Source: Fimbriimonadaceae bacterium (GTDB lineage: Bacteria > Armatimonadota > Fimbriimonadia > Fimbriimonadales > Fimbriimonadaceae). Taken from it: DNA of 51,860 nucleotides. The notes beneath the pieces were generated by a model, which did not search any database, was not told the origin of the DNA, and worked only from the letters and a program-made list of their open reading frames with translations. Positions 16,196 to 24,648 of the stretch are shown piece by piece; within the stretch, counting starts at the first letter, position 1; the number at the start of each line of letters is the position of its first letter. The position numbers and the translations under genes are program-made. Location: contig JAICWL010000013.1 in assembly GCA_025934835.1 (NCBI GenBank), positions 1 to 51,860 on the forward strand. Reading direction: 5' to 3'.

Positions 16196-17032
16196 ATGAC
16201 CAAGGATGGCGGGCTGTTGGCAAGCGTCGGCTTCGGAAAGCGCAAAGGGCGCGACCTCCTATGGGCGGTAACGCTCCTCTGCACGTTAACGGCGGTCGAT
16301 GCGGCGACAGGCGCTCCTGCGGCTCTGCAGCTCGCCTTCGCAGTGCCTTGCGGTCTGGCGTTTCAACGCGCAGGAGCGCGGGCCGGCATCGCTCTGGCAA
16401 TTCTCACCCTGGCGGCATTGGCCTGTTTGGATGGCGGATTCTCCACCGGAGCAACACTAGTGCGTATCTGCGCTTTGTCGAGCGTGGCTCTCCTGACTCT
16501 CGACCAGGAGCGACGTCTTCGCATAGCGATTCGCGCGGCCGCCGCCGACCCTTTGACCAGCGCCCATTCGCGGCTTTTCGCAGAGCGCTTTGCTGAAGAG
16601 GCGATATCTCGAGCGCTTCGCAATGGCGAGAGCCTGCAGTTCACGGTGGTCGATTGCGACGACTTTAAGCGGGTTAACGACATCTGCGGGCACGCCACGG
16701 GCGACGAGATTTTGCGGCAGCTCGTGCACGCGCTTCGAGCATGCGTGTCAGCAGAGTGCATTGGAAGAACTGGCGGAGACGAATTCCTCTTGGTGACAAG
16801 GGGCCTGGACAGGGCGATGTTGGAGTTCCGCCTGCAGGCGGCGCAGGCGAGGTTTTCGGACCGCACTCTGGTCCTGGGCTGCAAAACGAGCTTCAGTTAT
16901 GGCGTGTCGGAGCTTGCGACCCATGGGATTTCTCTACACGCGTTGATTTCCTCGGCAGACTCGGATATGTACGCTCGGAAGCGCGATTTAAAGCAGCCGC
17001 ACCGTTCCCGCCCCTTGATAGCTTCGGCATAA
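16196..17032 (+). CDS. Membrane-anchored GGDEF diguanylate cyclase
   Basis: 278 aa. About four hydrophobic segments (roughly 21-33, 44-58, 63-80, 88-102) form an N-terminal membrane unit, followed by a GGDEF domain from about 117. DPLTSAHSRLFAERF starts the domain, FTVVDCDDFKRVNDICGHATGDEIL is the substrate helix, and RTGGDEFLL (191-199) is an intact active site. The inhibitory RxxD site five residues before GGDEF is absent (VSAE there), so product inhibition is not expected. A GTG nine codons upstream (16169) is an alternative start. The histidine kinase gene follows after 61 bases and may be functionally linked. Confidence 0.9.
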   Translation: MTKDGGLLASVGFGKRKGRDLLWAVTLLCTLTAVDAATGAPAALQLAFAVPCGLAFQRAGARAGIALAILTLAALACLDGGFSTGATLVRICALSSVALLTLDQERRLRIAIRAAAADPLTSAHSRLFAERFAEEAISRALRNGESLQFTVVDCDDFKRVNDICGHATGDEILRQLVHALRACVSAECIGRTGGDEFLLVTRGLDRAMLEFRLQAAQARFSDRTLVLGCKTSFSYGVSELATHGISLHALISSADSDMYARKRDLKQPHRSRPLIASA

Positions 17033-17093
17033 ATCCTTAATCGCGCTGAAGTCGGAAGCGAAACGTGTTTCCCGTCGTCAAAGCAGCAAGCGA

Positions 17094-18539
17094 ATGGCTG
17101 GGAGACACGTGGACCAAAGAACCGAAACGGGACGCGCTAGCTTCGGCGATGTGATCCGGCCCCTGATGGAGGCGCTCGACGAGAGGATCATTTTGATAGA
17201 TTCTCACGGATGCATCGTAGGAGCGAACAAGCCGTTCGAGACGGCTTACCGCTGGCCGAGGGACGATCTGGTCGGCTCAGACATTCGAGAAGCCCTCGGC
17301 GACATCGACCTTCAGGTAACTGGCGCAGCGGAGGTTCGGCGCGGCGATGGCAGCATCGTTCGAGCTGATATGCAGGTTGCGACCATGGACGGCGACGATC
17401 CACCGCCTTACAGGGCCGTGATCTTTCACGACCCCGAGAACGAAATCGGCGCCTGGGCGCGGGACACGAGGTTTCTCGACGCCTCGCCGATGCCTGCCCT
17501 GGTTTTCGATCGGGACGCGAAGTCGTGGCCGATCGTTTATGTAAATGCCGCGATGGAAGAATTGGCCGGCGCAGCACGCCGCAAGCTGGTTGGCCGAAGT
17601 GTGGCGACCCTCTTTTCGCCGGAAACTCGTGAACGGTGCATCGCACAGATTCCCGCGAGCGGTGTCGTGAGAATTGATCGGCTCAACTGTACGGTCGCGC
17701 ACGCGCGCAAGGAATGGGCGGGAGCTTCCCTTTCCATAACGTCCATGGAGCAGTGGGGCGTGAGCACATCGCTCGTGCTGGCAAGCCTTGCAACGGCGGA
17801 CCTTTGCAATGTTTCCGGGAGCGCGAGCCACGAAGACTTGGAACAACGAGTTCAGGATCGTACCGAGGAGTTGGCCCGCACGAACGCCGACCTGGAGGGT
17901 TTCACCTACTCGGTGTCCCACGATCTTCGAGCGCCACTTCGCGCTATCATCGGCTTCTCCAAGCTGCTCATGGAAGACCATGGCGAAGTGCTGGGTGAGG
18001 ATGTCCGATCGCATCTGCAGCGGATCAGCGGTGCAGCCGACCGCATGGCCAGGATCATCGACGACTTGCTGACATTTTCGAGACTCGGCAGAAAGGAGGT
18101 TATCCGGCAGCCGGTCGACCTCACCTGGCTGGCCGAGTCGACGATCGCCGAGCTTCTTCGGAATAATCCTGAGAGCCAAGCCAAGTACGAAGTTGACCGG
18201 AGCATGATCGTTGAGGGAGACCCCACGTTGCTCCGCCTCGCTGTGGAAAACCTGATCGAGAACGCCTTCAAGTTCACATCGAAGGAGCGGGCGCCGATGA
18301 TCGAGGTGTTGCAACTTGGCGAGCGGCTGTTCTGCGTACGAGACAACGGCGTGGGATTCGATCCGGCATACGCCGACAAGCTGTTCCGGCCCTTCGAGAG
18401 GCTGCACTCCGAGCGCGATTTTCCGGGCACCGGCATCGGCCTTGCGAACGTGCGCCGCATCATCGAGCGGCATGGCGGGCGTGTGTGGGCCGAGGGCTCG
18501 CCGAATCACGGCGCGAGCTTCTACTTCACGCTGTCTTGA
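17094..18539 (+). CDS. PAS-domain sensor histidine kinase
   Basis: 481 aa, no transmembrane segment, so a cytoplasmic sensor. Two PAS-like domains (about 20-112 and 126-235, the second with VYVNAAMEELAGAARRKLVGRS) are followed by a short coiled linker. The HisKA dimerisation box is GFTYSVSHDLRAPLRAIIGFSKLL with phospho-accepting His 276. The HATPase domain has N box LAVENLIENAFKF, G1 DNGVGFD and G2 GTGIGLANV. It resembles phytochrome-like/bacteriophytochrome kinases without the GAF-PHY part. No response regulator is adjacent; the upstream GGDEF gene lacks a receiver domain. The last 19 bases overlap the convergent halogenase gene. An alternative GTG start lies at residue 6. Confidence 0.93.
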   Translation: MAGRHVDQRTETGRASFGDVIRPLMEALDERIILIDSHGCIVGANKPFETAYRWPRDDLVGSDIREALGDIDLQVTGAAEVRRGDGSIVRADMQVATMDGDDPPPYRAVIFHDPENEIGAWARDTRFLDASPMPALVFDRDAKSWPIVYVNAAMEELAGAARRKLVGRSVATLFSPETRERCIAQIPASGVVRIDRLNCTVAHARKEWAGASLSITSMEQWGVSTSLVLASLATADLCNVSGSASHEDLEQRVQDRTEELARTNADLEGFTYSVSHDLRAPLRAIIGFSKLLMEDHGEVLGEDVRSHLQRISGAADRMARIIDDLLTFSRLGRKEVIRQPVDLTWLAESTIAELLRNNPESQAKYEVDRSMIVEGDPTLLRLAVENLIENAFKFTSKERAPMIEVLQLGERLFCVRDNGVGFDPAYADKLFRPFERLHSERDFPGTGIGLANVRRIIERHGGRVWAEGSPNHGASFYFTLS

Positions 18540-20260
18540 CCAGCGAGGGCCGCAAGCTTGCTCTTCGGGTCTTCCCAAAGCTTTCGCATCGGCTGGCCAT
18601 CGATACGGCTGGCCACCACCCAACCTTCGGCGATCATGGCCTCGAGCACTTGCAGGGCGAGCACGCGGAACGGGTAAGGCTCGGTCCACGGAAAGCTAAT
18701 CGAGCGAATCGCTTCGAGGTTCTTAATGAGGCTGTCCGGGTCGAAGGCCCACTTCAGGCATCGGAAGACCGCTTGGTACGCCCCGGCCATAGGCAGCTTC
18801 TTTCCATCGCGGAAATAGCATCGCACCGGCTCTACCCGTCCTTCGAGATAACGGGGGAATGCCCCTTCGGTCGCCCCATCCAAATCGAGCTTGAAGCAGT
18901 TGTTCGAGTTGATGGCCCACTCCAGACCCTCATCGCTGAACCTTTCGACCAGAAGCTTGACCGCGCGAAGGTCAAACGAGCCGAGGCCGGTCAACGTGAC
19001 CTCCTCGTTAATGAATCCACCGGTGCCGAGCCATTGGAACGCTTGATCGGCAGTCAAGTCGAGCCCGGCGTCGCGGGCGATCTCTCGCGTGAACTCCTTC
19101 AGCTCAGTGAATTGGCCGTTAGCGGTGTACCAGTAGTCTGCGAACCGGATGTGCTGCCAGATGCGCTTGGATTGCAGATCGTCGTAGCTCTGTTTCAGCC
19201 AATCTCCCGGAACACGGTTTCGCGCGAGCTCCAAGATCGTAAACGCGGTTTCCCTGGCCGACCAATGCGCGAGAGTCATCCCTGCGGAAAGGATCGGGTC
19301 GGCGAATCCACAGCTTTCGCCCGCCAGAAACCAGTTTTCTCCCACCATACGCTTCGACCGGAAGCTCCAATCTTTGGTCGTCTGCAGATTGTTTTCCCGC
19401 GTGGCGTTTGTTATGAGCGAGGCGATCAGAGGATCTTGAGTTATCGCCGCGGAGTAGATCTCTTCCGGCTTCTTGCCGCATTCCTTGTAGTACCGCGCCG
19501 GAATTACGAGCCCTATGCTCGTTCGCGTAGGGCCAAGCGGTATGAACCAAATCCAACCGTAGCCGAGGCTCATCACTTGGATCCGCGTGCCTCCAACGCC
19601 TATCTGGATCGCCCAATCGGCGTTTTGCCAGTAATCCCAAATGGCGATGTTCTGCAGGCTGGAGGGCGAGTCTAGTTCGATCCCCATCGCGCGGCGCAGG
19701 ATTCCCGAGTGTCCCGAGCAATCGACGTACGTGTCGGCCGATACTTCCGAGTAACGCTGGTCCGGTGCATCCTTCGACGGCTCGATGTGGAGGCTAGCGA
19801 CTCGATCTCCCTCGCGCACCACTTCGCGAACGGCTGTGCCCTGCAGAACCGTGCAGCCGTTCAGCTTCGCATGATCCAGAAGGATCTTGTCGTAGGTTGC
19901 CCGCTCCACTTGGAAAGTGGTATCTCGTCGCTGGCCCTCGAATTTCGAGGGTCTAGGCACGGTCTTGAAACGCTCGCCCTTGATGAAGTCGAAATCCCAT
20001 AGGTCCGGCGTGGCTCCCCAGCGATACGTCGCGCCGATCTTGATGGGAAAATCCGCCGCCTCGACCTTGTCCCAGCAGCCCATCTCCCGCAGAATGTCGC
20101 TGATCGGCGGAAGCTGGCTTTCGCCGACATGATCTCTCGGAAAGGTTTCCCTTTCGATGATCGCGACCTTCAGCTTCTTATCGTATTTGCGAAGGAGAGT
20201 GCCGCAAGTGGCGCCGGCTGGGCCGCCGCCGATGATCGCCACGTCGACTTGCAAGTTCAT
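18521..20260 (-). CDS. FAD-dependent oxidoreductase of the flavin-dependent (tryptophan) halogenase family
   Basis: 579 aa. N-terminal FAD-binding GGGPAGATCG (11-20), then GESQLPP (47-52) as in phenolic/pyrrole halogenases. Lys 74 in FPIKIGATYRWG lies where the halogenation lysine sits, and WIWFIP at 236-241 fits the WxWxIP signature of flavin halogenases. GESCGFADPILSAGM is the second FAD contact. The C-terminal ~200 residues are a long extra domain of unknown role. The ATG at 20260 follows AGAAGG; TACAAT at 20319-20314 is a likely -10. Halogenation is an inference: several family members are only hydroxylases or oxidases. It lies downstream of and co-directional with the GH43 gene (81 bases). 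Confidence 0.85.
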   Translation of the reverse strand: MNLQVDVAIIGGGPAGATCGTLLRKYDKKLKVAIIERETFPRDHVGESQLPPISDILREMGCWDKVEAADFPIKIGATYRWGATPDLWDFDFIKGERFKTVPRPSKFEGQRRDTTFQVERATYDKILLDHAKLNGCTVLQGTAVREVVREGDRVASLHIEPSKDAPDQRYSEVSADTYVDCSGHSGILRRAMGIELDSPSSLQNIAIWDYWQNADWAIQIGVGGTRIQVMSLGYGWIWFIPLGPTRTSIGLVIPARYYKECGKKPEEIYSAAITQDPLIASLITNATRENNLQTTKDWSFRSKRMVGENWFLAGESCGFADPILSAGMTLAHWSARETAFTILELARNRVPGDWLKQSYDDLQSKRIWQHIRFADYWYTANGQFTELKEFTREIARDAGLDLTADQAFQWLGTGGFINEEVTLTGLGSFDLRAVKLLVERFSDEGLEWAINSNNCFKLDLDGATEGAFPRYLEGRVEPVRCYFRDGKKLPMAGAYQAVFRCLKWAFDPDSLIKNLEAIRSISFPWTEPYPFRVLALQVLEAMIAEGWVVASRIDGQPMRKLWEDPKSKLAALAGQDSVK

Positions 20261-20341
20261 AAGCCTTCTCGCGGGCGAGCGATGTTGCCCGACCATCGCG
20301 CACCGTCGAAGCTATTGTATTATCGATTCCTTTGCCGCGAC

Positions 20342-21295
20342 CTAGAGAGGTCGATTATCTGTCGAGGGGCCGGCGCACAACGGTCCGGTTGGCGTCCAGG
20401 TCAGCCGGTCGATGCGCATGGTTCGGGCGCTCATCGCTGGGTCCCAGGCGTGGTACACAATGAATTCGCCAATGCCGTCCGGGGCGGGCGCCATTGAGTT
20501 ATGCCCCGGGCCGAGAACCTCCCCGGGAACGGTTCGGAGAACCCTTGGCCGGTCGTTCTCGCCGCCAACCCACGGGCCGAGCGGCGATTCGGCAGAAGCG
20601 TAATCGACGCCGTAGCTGGTTTCCTTCCAGCACCCGCCGCTGAAGAAGCAGTAGTAGCGTCCTTCCCTTCGCACCACGAAGGGGCCTTCCAGAGTGTGCC
20701 AGTCGTAGCGCTCGCCATACATGAGCCGGTTCGATTCGTACCGTTGCCAATCCTTTGTCGCGCGGAGAACGGTTTGCTGCTCGCCGGCGAGCGTGAGCAT
20801 GTCGGTCATCCGATCGACCGCCAGCGCAGTTCCTACGCGAGCTCCGTTTTCCTCGTCCACGAAGTCGCGAGCAAAATACAAATACCACGCGCCGTCGATA
20901 TCTTGAAACGGATGCGGGTCGATGTAGAACGGGTGCTCGCCTCCCTGCAGCAGCGCCCGTCCGGTGTCTTTGTACGGCCCCTCTGGGCAAAGGCTGGTTG
21001 CCACGCGAAGCTGATGCCCCTTGTCTTCGTGGCCGACGCTGTAATACAAGTAGAAAACGCCGTTATCGAAGGCTACTTCCGGCGCCCAATACGAGTGGCC
21101 GAAGTCAGGATCGAGAGTCTTCATTGCCGGTCGAAGTGGCTCCCAAGCCGCCAAGTCTGTGGAGCGGAGAACCGGAAAGACCTGCTCGCCTGCTTCGTGA
21201 TCGGTAGCAAAAGCGTAATAGACACCTTCCCAGGCGAGCACGAAAGGATCCGCGAACGGCCTGTCGTAAACCGGATTCCGATAGTGTCCGCGCAT
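20342..21295 (-). CDS. GH43-family glycoside hydrolase (five-bladed beta-propeller)
   Basis: 317 aa. Family GH43 catalytic triad: Asp 16 in RPFADPFVL (base), Asp 126 in YIDPHPF (pKa modulator) and Glu 203 in LEGPFVVRR (acid). WAPEV, the repeated F/Y-L-Y-Y blade motif and GHNSMAPAPDG near the end support the call. No signal peptide from the ATG at 21295; the upstream in-frame extension to 21364 overlaps the divergent GH5-like gene and is unlikely. Such enzymes cleave arabinose, xylose or galactose units from plant glycans; the substrate cannot be set here. It may share a transcript with the halogenase-like gene. Confidence 0.92.
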   Translation of the reverse strand: MRGHYRNPVYDRPFADPFVLAWEGVYYAFATDHEAGEQVFPVLRSTDLAAWEPLRPAMKTLDPDFGHSYWAPEVAFDNGVFYLYYSVGHEDKGHQLRVATSLCPEGPYKDTGRALLQGGEHPFYIDPHPFQDIDGAWYLYFARDFVDEENGARVGTALAVDRMTDMLTLAGEQQTVLRATKDWQRYESNRLMYGERYDWHTLEGPFVVRREGRYYCFFSGGCWKETSYGVDYASAESPLGPWVGGENDRPRVLRTVPGEVLGPGHNSMAPAPDGIGEFIVYHAWDPAMSARTMRIDRLTWTPTGPLCAGPSTDNRPL

Positions 21296-21373
21296 AGCGA
21301 TAGGTGTGCGAGGCGCTAGCCCCCGAAAGGTAGGCTGCCAGCCTGATCCGCAATGTTCCTCCACCCGATATTA

Positions 21374-22765
21374 ATGGCTGCAAGCAAGGCGATCATGACG
21401 CTCGCAGCAGCCACGAGTCTCTTCGCGGACACCTCCCCGCTCATCTCCGTTCGGCCCGCAGCGGAGGACTACGCCCGCGTTATGGACGGCGGCCGGTACT
21501 TCGTCCACTCGGACGGCAGACCGTTCATTCCTATCGGCTATAACCACAATCCAGACTGGCCGAACCTGATCGAGGCGAATCCAGACTCCAAGCAATACCT
21601 TCCAAGCGAGGTTGATCAGGAGATGGCTCATCTGCACGAGCAAGGTGTGAACATCCTGAGAATGATGATCGAGACGCCGCCTTCGGGCAACCTCGAGCAG
21701 CCGATCGGCACGTTCAGCACCACGCACATGCGATGGATCGACACGATCGTGCTCGCTGCGCGAAAGCATGGCATCAAGCTGCTGATGACACCCTGGGACA
21801 CCTTTTGGATGAACAAGCGCTGGGACACGTCAACCTACAACCCCGCGCTGGGTGGTCCGCTCCAGAGCAAGATCGACTTCATCACCTCCCCTCAGATACG
21901 GGAGATCCAGAAGCGCCGATTGAAGTTTATGATCGATCGCTGGGGCAATACCGGCACTATCTTCGGCTGGGAGCTGATGAACGAGATCGATATCTGGTGG
22001 GGCGCGACCCCAGCTCAGATCGGCTCCTGGCTCGACGACATGTCCCGATTTGTTCGGAGCTACGAAAAGCAGCGCTGGGGACGCAACCACTTAATAAGCG
22101 CCTCGTTTGCGGACGCGATGCCTTCCGGTGAGATGGGCGATGTCGCCTTTGGAGCCGCAGGACTCGATTACGCGACCACGCACCTCTACATTGGTGTTTC
22201 GAAAGCGCCGAAGGAGCCGGTCGGCCCTGCAAAGACGGAGATCCGCGGCGTTCGGTACGCCCTCGGCAAGATCACCGACGCCCGTCCCTATATGGACACC
22301 GAAAACGGGCCGATCAACGGCTGGATCAAAGACGGAGCATTGGATGACTCCGTCTTCCACAACATGATCTGGGCGCATTTGGCTTCGGGCGGCGCCGGCT
22401 CCGGCTTTCGGTGGCCCTACCGACACCCGCACGTTTTGAGTGAGGGGATGTTGGACAGCCTTCGGGCGATGAGCCGTTTCTGCGAAAAGGTCCGGTGGAG
22501 CGCGCTGTCGGGAGATCGAACACCGTTCGAAGTGAGTGGCGACAAGAATGCGGCCACGTGCGGCTTCGCCACAAAGCGCTTGGCTCTTGCCTGGTCCAGC
22601 GAGCCGGGGCCGTTGACATTCCGATGGGTCGGCGACGGCCCCGTTCGCTACCAGCTATTCGACACGATCCGAGGGAAATGGATCGGCAGCGGGCGAGCGG
22701 CGGGCGGGCGCATCGACCTCCCGTCCCAGTCGATCGCAGTCGTTCTTTCACGCGAAAAGAATTGA
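21374..22765 (+). CDS. Secreted GH5-like (clan GH-A) glycoside hydrolase
   Basis: 463 aa. Signal peptide MAASKAIMTLAAATSLFA. A TIM-barrel of clan GH-A: RYFVHSDGRPFIPIGYNHNP opens it, GVNILRMMIE is strand 2, GIKLLMTPWDTFW strand 3, FGWELMNEID (acid/base Glu 204 in the NE pair) strand 4, and PYMDTENGPI (nucleophile Glu 310) strand 7. A small beta domain follows the barrel. It is reminiscent of GH5 mannanases/glucanases, without certainty. An alternative in-frame ATG lies at 21353. It is divergent from the GH43 gene with under 80 bases between the starts, so both could be controlled together. Confidence 0.87.
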   Translation: MAASKAIMTLAAATSLFADTSPLISVRPAAEDYARVMDGGRYFVHSDGRPFIPIGYNHNPDWPNLIEANPDSKQYLPSEVDQEMAHLHEQGVNILRMMIETPPSGNLEQPIGTFSTTHMRWIDTIVLAARKHGIKLLMTPWDTFWMNKRWDTSTYNPALGGPLQSKIDFITSPQIREIQKRRLKFMIDRWGNTGTIFGWELMNEIDIWWGATPAQIGSWLDDMSRFVRSYEKQRWGRNHLISASFADAMPSGEMGDVAFGAAGLDYATTHLYIGVSKAPKEPVGPAKTEIRGVRYALGKITDARPYMDTENGPINGWIKDGALDDSVFHNMIWAHLASGGAGSGFRWPYRHPHVLSEGMLDSLRAMSRFCEKVRWSALSGDRTPFEVSGDKNAATCGFATKRLALAWSSEPGPLTFRWVGDGPVRYQLFDTIRGKWIGSGRAAGGRIDLPSQSIAVVLSREKN

Positions 22766-22806
22766 ATCTAAGCGATGCTACAATGGGATCGCCCTCGAGG
22801 GGATTC

Positions 22807-23190
22807 ATGATCTGGCGCGCGGTTCAAAGAATTCGGGCGATTCTCTCCGGGCTCGTGTGCCTTGTTTTTCTCACGAGCCTCGGTGCGCCCAACTTCTCGA
22901 GGACCCATAGCTCCGAGGTCGCTTCTCAAAGAACTTGCGCTTGCCCTTGCACCGGCAAAGCGATTTGCTGCTGCCACATGCCTGCCGACAGCTCATGCAC
23001 GTTTGCCGCACCATGCCCCAATCCGGATCAGCCGACCGTTGGAGCGCCTCCGACTTTTGTGGGATCCGATCGGCCTTGGCGCATCGCCTCGACACAGCCG
23101 CCCAAAGAAGCCAGGGCTGACGATTTAATCGAGCGCGCCCCTTGCCCGCGTGGCGATACTCCCACGCCACCTCCGAAGCGCATCGCGTAA
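22807..23190 (+). CDS. Small cysteine-rich secreted or membrane-anchored protein
   Basis: 127 aa, not recognised. An N-terminal hydrophobic helix ([17 protein letters not shown]) looks like a signal peptide or anchor. It is followed by a cysteine cluster, [21 protein letters not shown] (residues ~46-66) and APCPNP, then a proline-rich tail. The spacing recalls metal or disulfide clusters, but I can name no family. The ATG follows GAGGGG; TACAAT at 22779-22784 is a good -10. It is followed after 38 bases by a pseudopilin gene, an arrangement that recurs at 35854-37465. Confidence 0.65.
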   Translation: MIWRAVQRIRAILSGLVCLVFLTSLGAPNFSRTHSSEVASQRTCACPCTGKAICCCHMPADSSCTFAAPCPNPDQPTVGAPPTFVGSDRPWRIASTQPPKEARADDLIERAPCPRGDTPTPPPKRIA

Positions 23191-23228
23191 GCCGCTTAGT
23201 TCCATTACGCACCTTCGGAGGCACCCTC

Positions 23229-23933
23229 TTGATTCAACGCGCTTTTACGCTCATCGAGCTACTCGTCGTCATCGCGATCATCGCGATTCTGGCCGCCATC
23301 CTGTTCCCTGTTTTCGCACAGGCGAAAGAGGCCGCCAAAGCCACATCCTGCCTTGCGAACAACAAGCAGATCGCCCTTGCCCTCGTCATGTACTCCATCG
23401 ATAGCGACGATCGACTGCCGGCTGCAACCGAACACGACAATGACGGTTCCGGATCGGGCGAGCTTACTGCCCAGACCTGGCTGGAAACCGTACAGCCTTA
23501 TGTAAAGTCACTGCTCCTGAACCGATGTCCCTCGGACTCGTCGCCCCTCTGGAGTCAGGGTCGTCAGACTAGCTATGGCTTGAATGCCTATGTCACATTC
23601 AATCATCCGCCCTACTTCGGGCCCACGCTCACCTCTTTCACACACCCATCGGAGACGATCCTTGCAGCCGAGCTGAGCGATGACCAGGATGAAGACCATT
23701 TCATGCCCCAGTACTGGGGAAACCCACCCAAGTTGACGGACGCAGATGCGCAAAACGAGCAATGGAATCAAGCGCTCAGGCTGCCCAAAGTGCTCGCTAT
23801 CAAACGCCACCATGGGGGCGCAAACTATCCGTTTGCCGATTCGCACGCCAAATGGCTCAGGTTCGCGCAGACGTGGCAACAATCCGACGGTCAACTACCT
23901 GGGGTGGACTGGTACGACCCGCTCAGGCTGTAG
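23229..23933 (+). CDS. Pseudopilin-like protein with type IV prepilin leader
   Basis: 234 aa. It starts at TTG 23229, seven bases behind GGAGG, giving a five-residue leader before [20 protein letters not shown] and [13 protein letters not shown]. The extracytoplasmic part ends with the family's [19 protein letters not shown], as in DUF1559-type proteins (metal-binding-like H...DSHA). The two internal cysteines (TSCLAN, LNRCPSD) match the C-N-N-K-Q and C-P-x-D positions common in Armatimonadota homologues. It is co-directional with the Cys-rich gene, and its last 11 bases overlap the convergent NagB-like gene. Confidence 0.87.
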   Translation: MIQRAFTLIELLVVIAIIAILAAILFPVFAQAKEAAKATSCLANNKQIALALVMYSIDSDDRLPAATEHDNDGSGSGELTAQTWLETVQPYVKSLLLNRCPSDSSPLWSQGRQTSYGLNAYVTFNHPPYFGPTLTSFTHPSETILAAELSDDQDEDHFMPQYWGNPPKLTDADAQNEQWNQALRLPKVLAIKRHHGGANYPFADSHAKWLRFAQTWQQSDGQLPGVDWYDPLRL

Positions 23934-24645
23934 CGGACTCGGGCGGCAAATCGTCCAGGCAGATCGCGTTCTGGTGAAGGTGCAGAAACGTGACCGGCCA
24001 GGTCGTGGTCGCCTCACTGGTTTTGAGATGGGAGAGAGCCTCGCGCTTCGCTTCGCCTGAGACCAGCAGCAGCACGGCCCTCGAGCCCAGGATCTGGCTC
24101 ATCCCCATCGTGATCCCTCTCGAGGGGGGCGTCTCGATGCCCGCGAGCATTGTATGGGAGCGCGTCTCCTCGGAAAGGGTTGCGATATGCACTTCTCTCT
24201 CCAGCGAGACGGAAGGCTCGTTCATCCCGATGTGGCCATTCGCGCCGACTCCGAGAATCACCATGTCGATTGGTGGGCGCGAAGCGAGTTGCTGCTGAAC
24301 TAGCCGGCACTCGCGGCCCGGGTCCGGAGTGGAACCAGAGAAGGTCAAATACCTTTCCGGCATGATATTCAGCGGCCCGATAACGCGCTCCTGCAGGTAT
24401 CGCTCGCAGGAAGCCGGATGAGTCGGAGGCACGCCGAGCCACTCGTCGAGCTTCGTAACCCAAGCATCCGCGAAACTCACCCTTCCCTTCTCGGCCCGAC
24501 GCGCGAGTTCCTCGTACAGTGGAGCGGGCGAAGCTCCGGTAGCAAGGCAGAAGTGCGCGTCCGGCTTGCGCTCCAACAAATCGCAAACCAGGTTCGCGCC
24601 ATAGGAAGCCATCACCTCAGCAGAATCAAAGTGCACAAAGCGCAT
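23923..24645 (-). CDS. NagB/6-phosphogluconolactonase-family sugar-phosphate deaminase or isomerase
   Basis: 240 aa. Matches the glucosamine-6-phosphate deaminase fold: [14 protein letters not shown] (phosphate loop), VTKLDEWLG (catalytic Asp), [17 protein letters not shown] (Asp/His/Glu region) and a C-terminal ITMGMSQIL. It is closer in pattern to AgaS/AgaI-type galactosamine-6-phosphate enzymes than to 6-phosphogluconolactonase, but this is by eye. The gene starts four bases after the GH4 stop, hence is tightly co-transcribed and possibly translationally coupled. A role in catabolism of an amino sugar released by the GH4 enzyme is likely (inference). Confidence 0.85.
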   Translation of the reverse strand: MRFVHFDSAEVMASYGANLVCDLLERKPDAHFCLATGASPAPLYEELARRAEKGRVSFADAWVTKLDEWLGVPPTHPASCERYLQERVIGPLNIMPERYLTFSGSTPDPGRECRLVQQQLASRPPIDMVILGVGANGHIGMNEPSVSLEREVHIATLSEETRSHTMLAGIETPPSRGITMGMSQILGSRAVLLLVSGEAKREALSHLKTSEATTTWPVTFLHLHQNAICLDDLPPESATA

Positions 24646-24648
24646 GAG

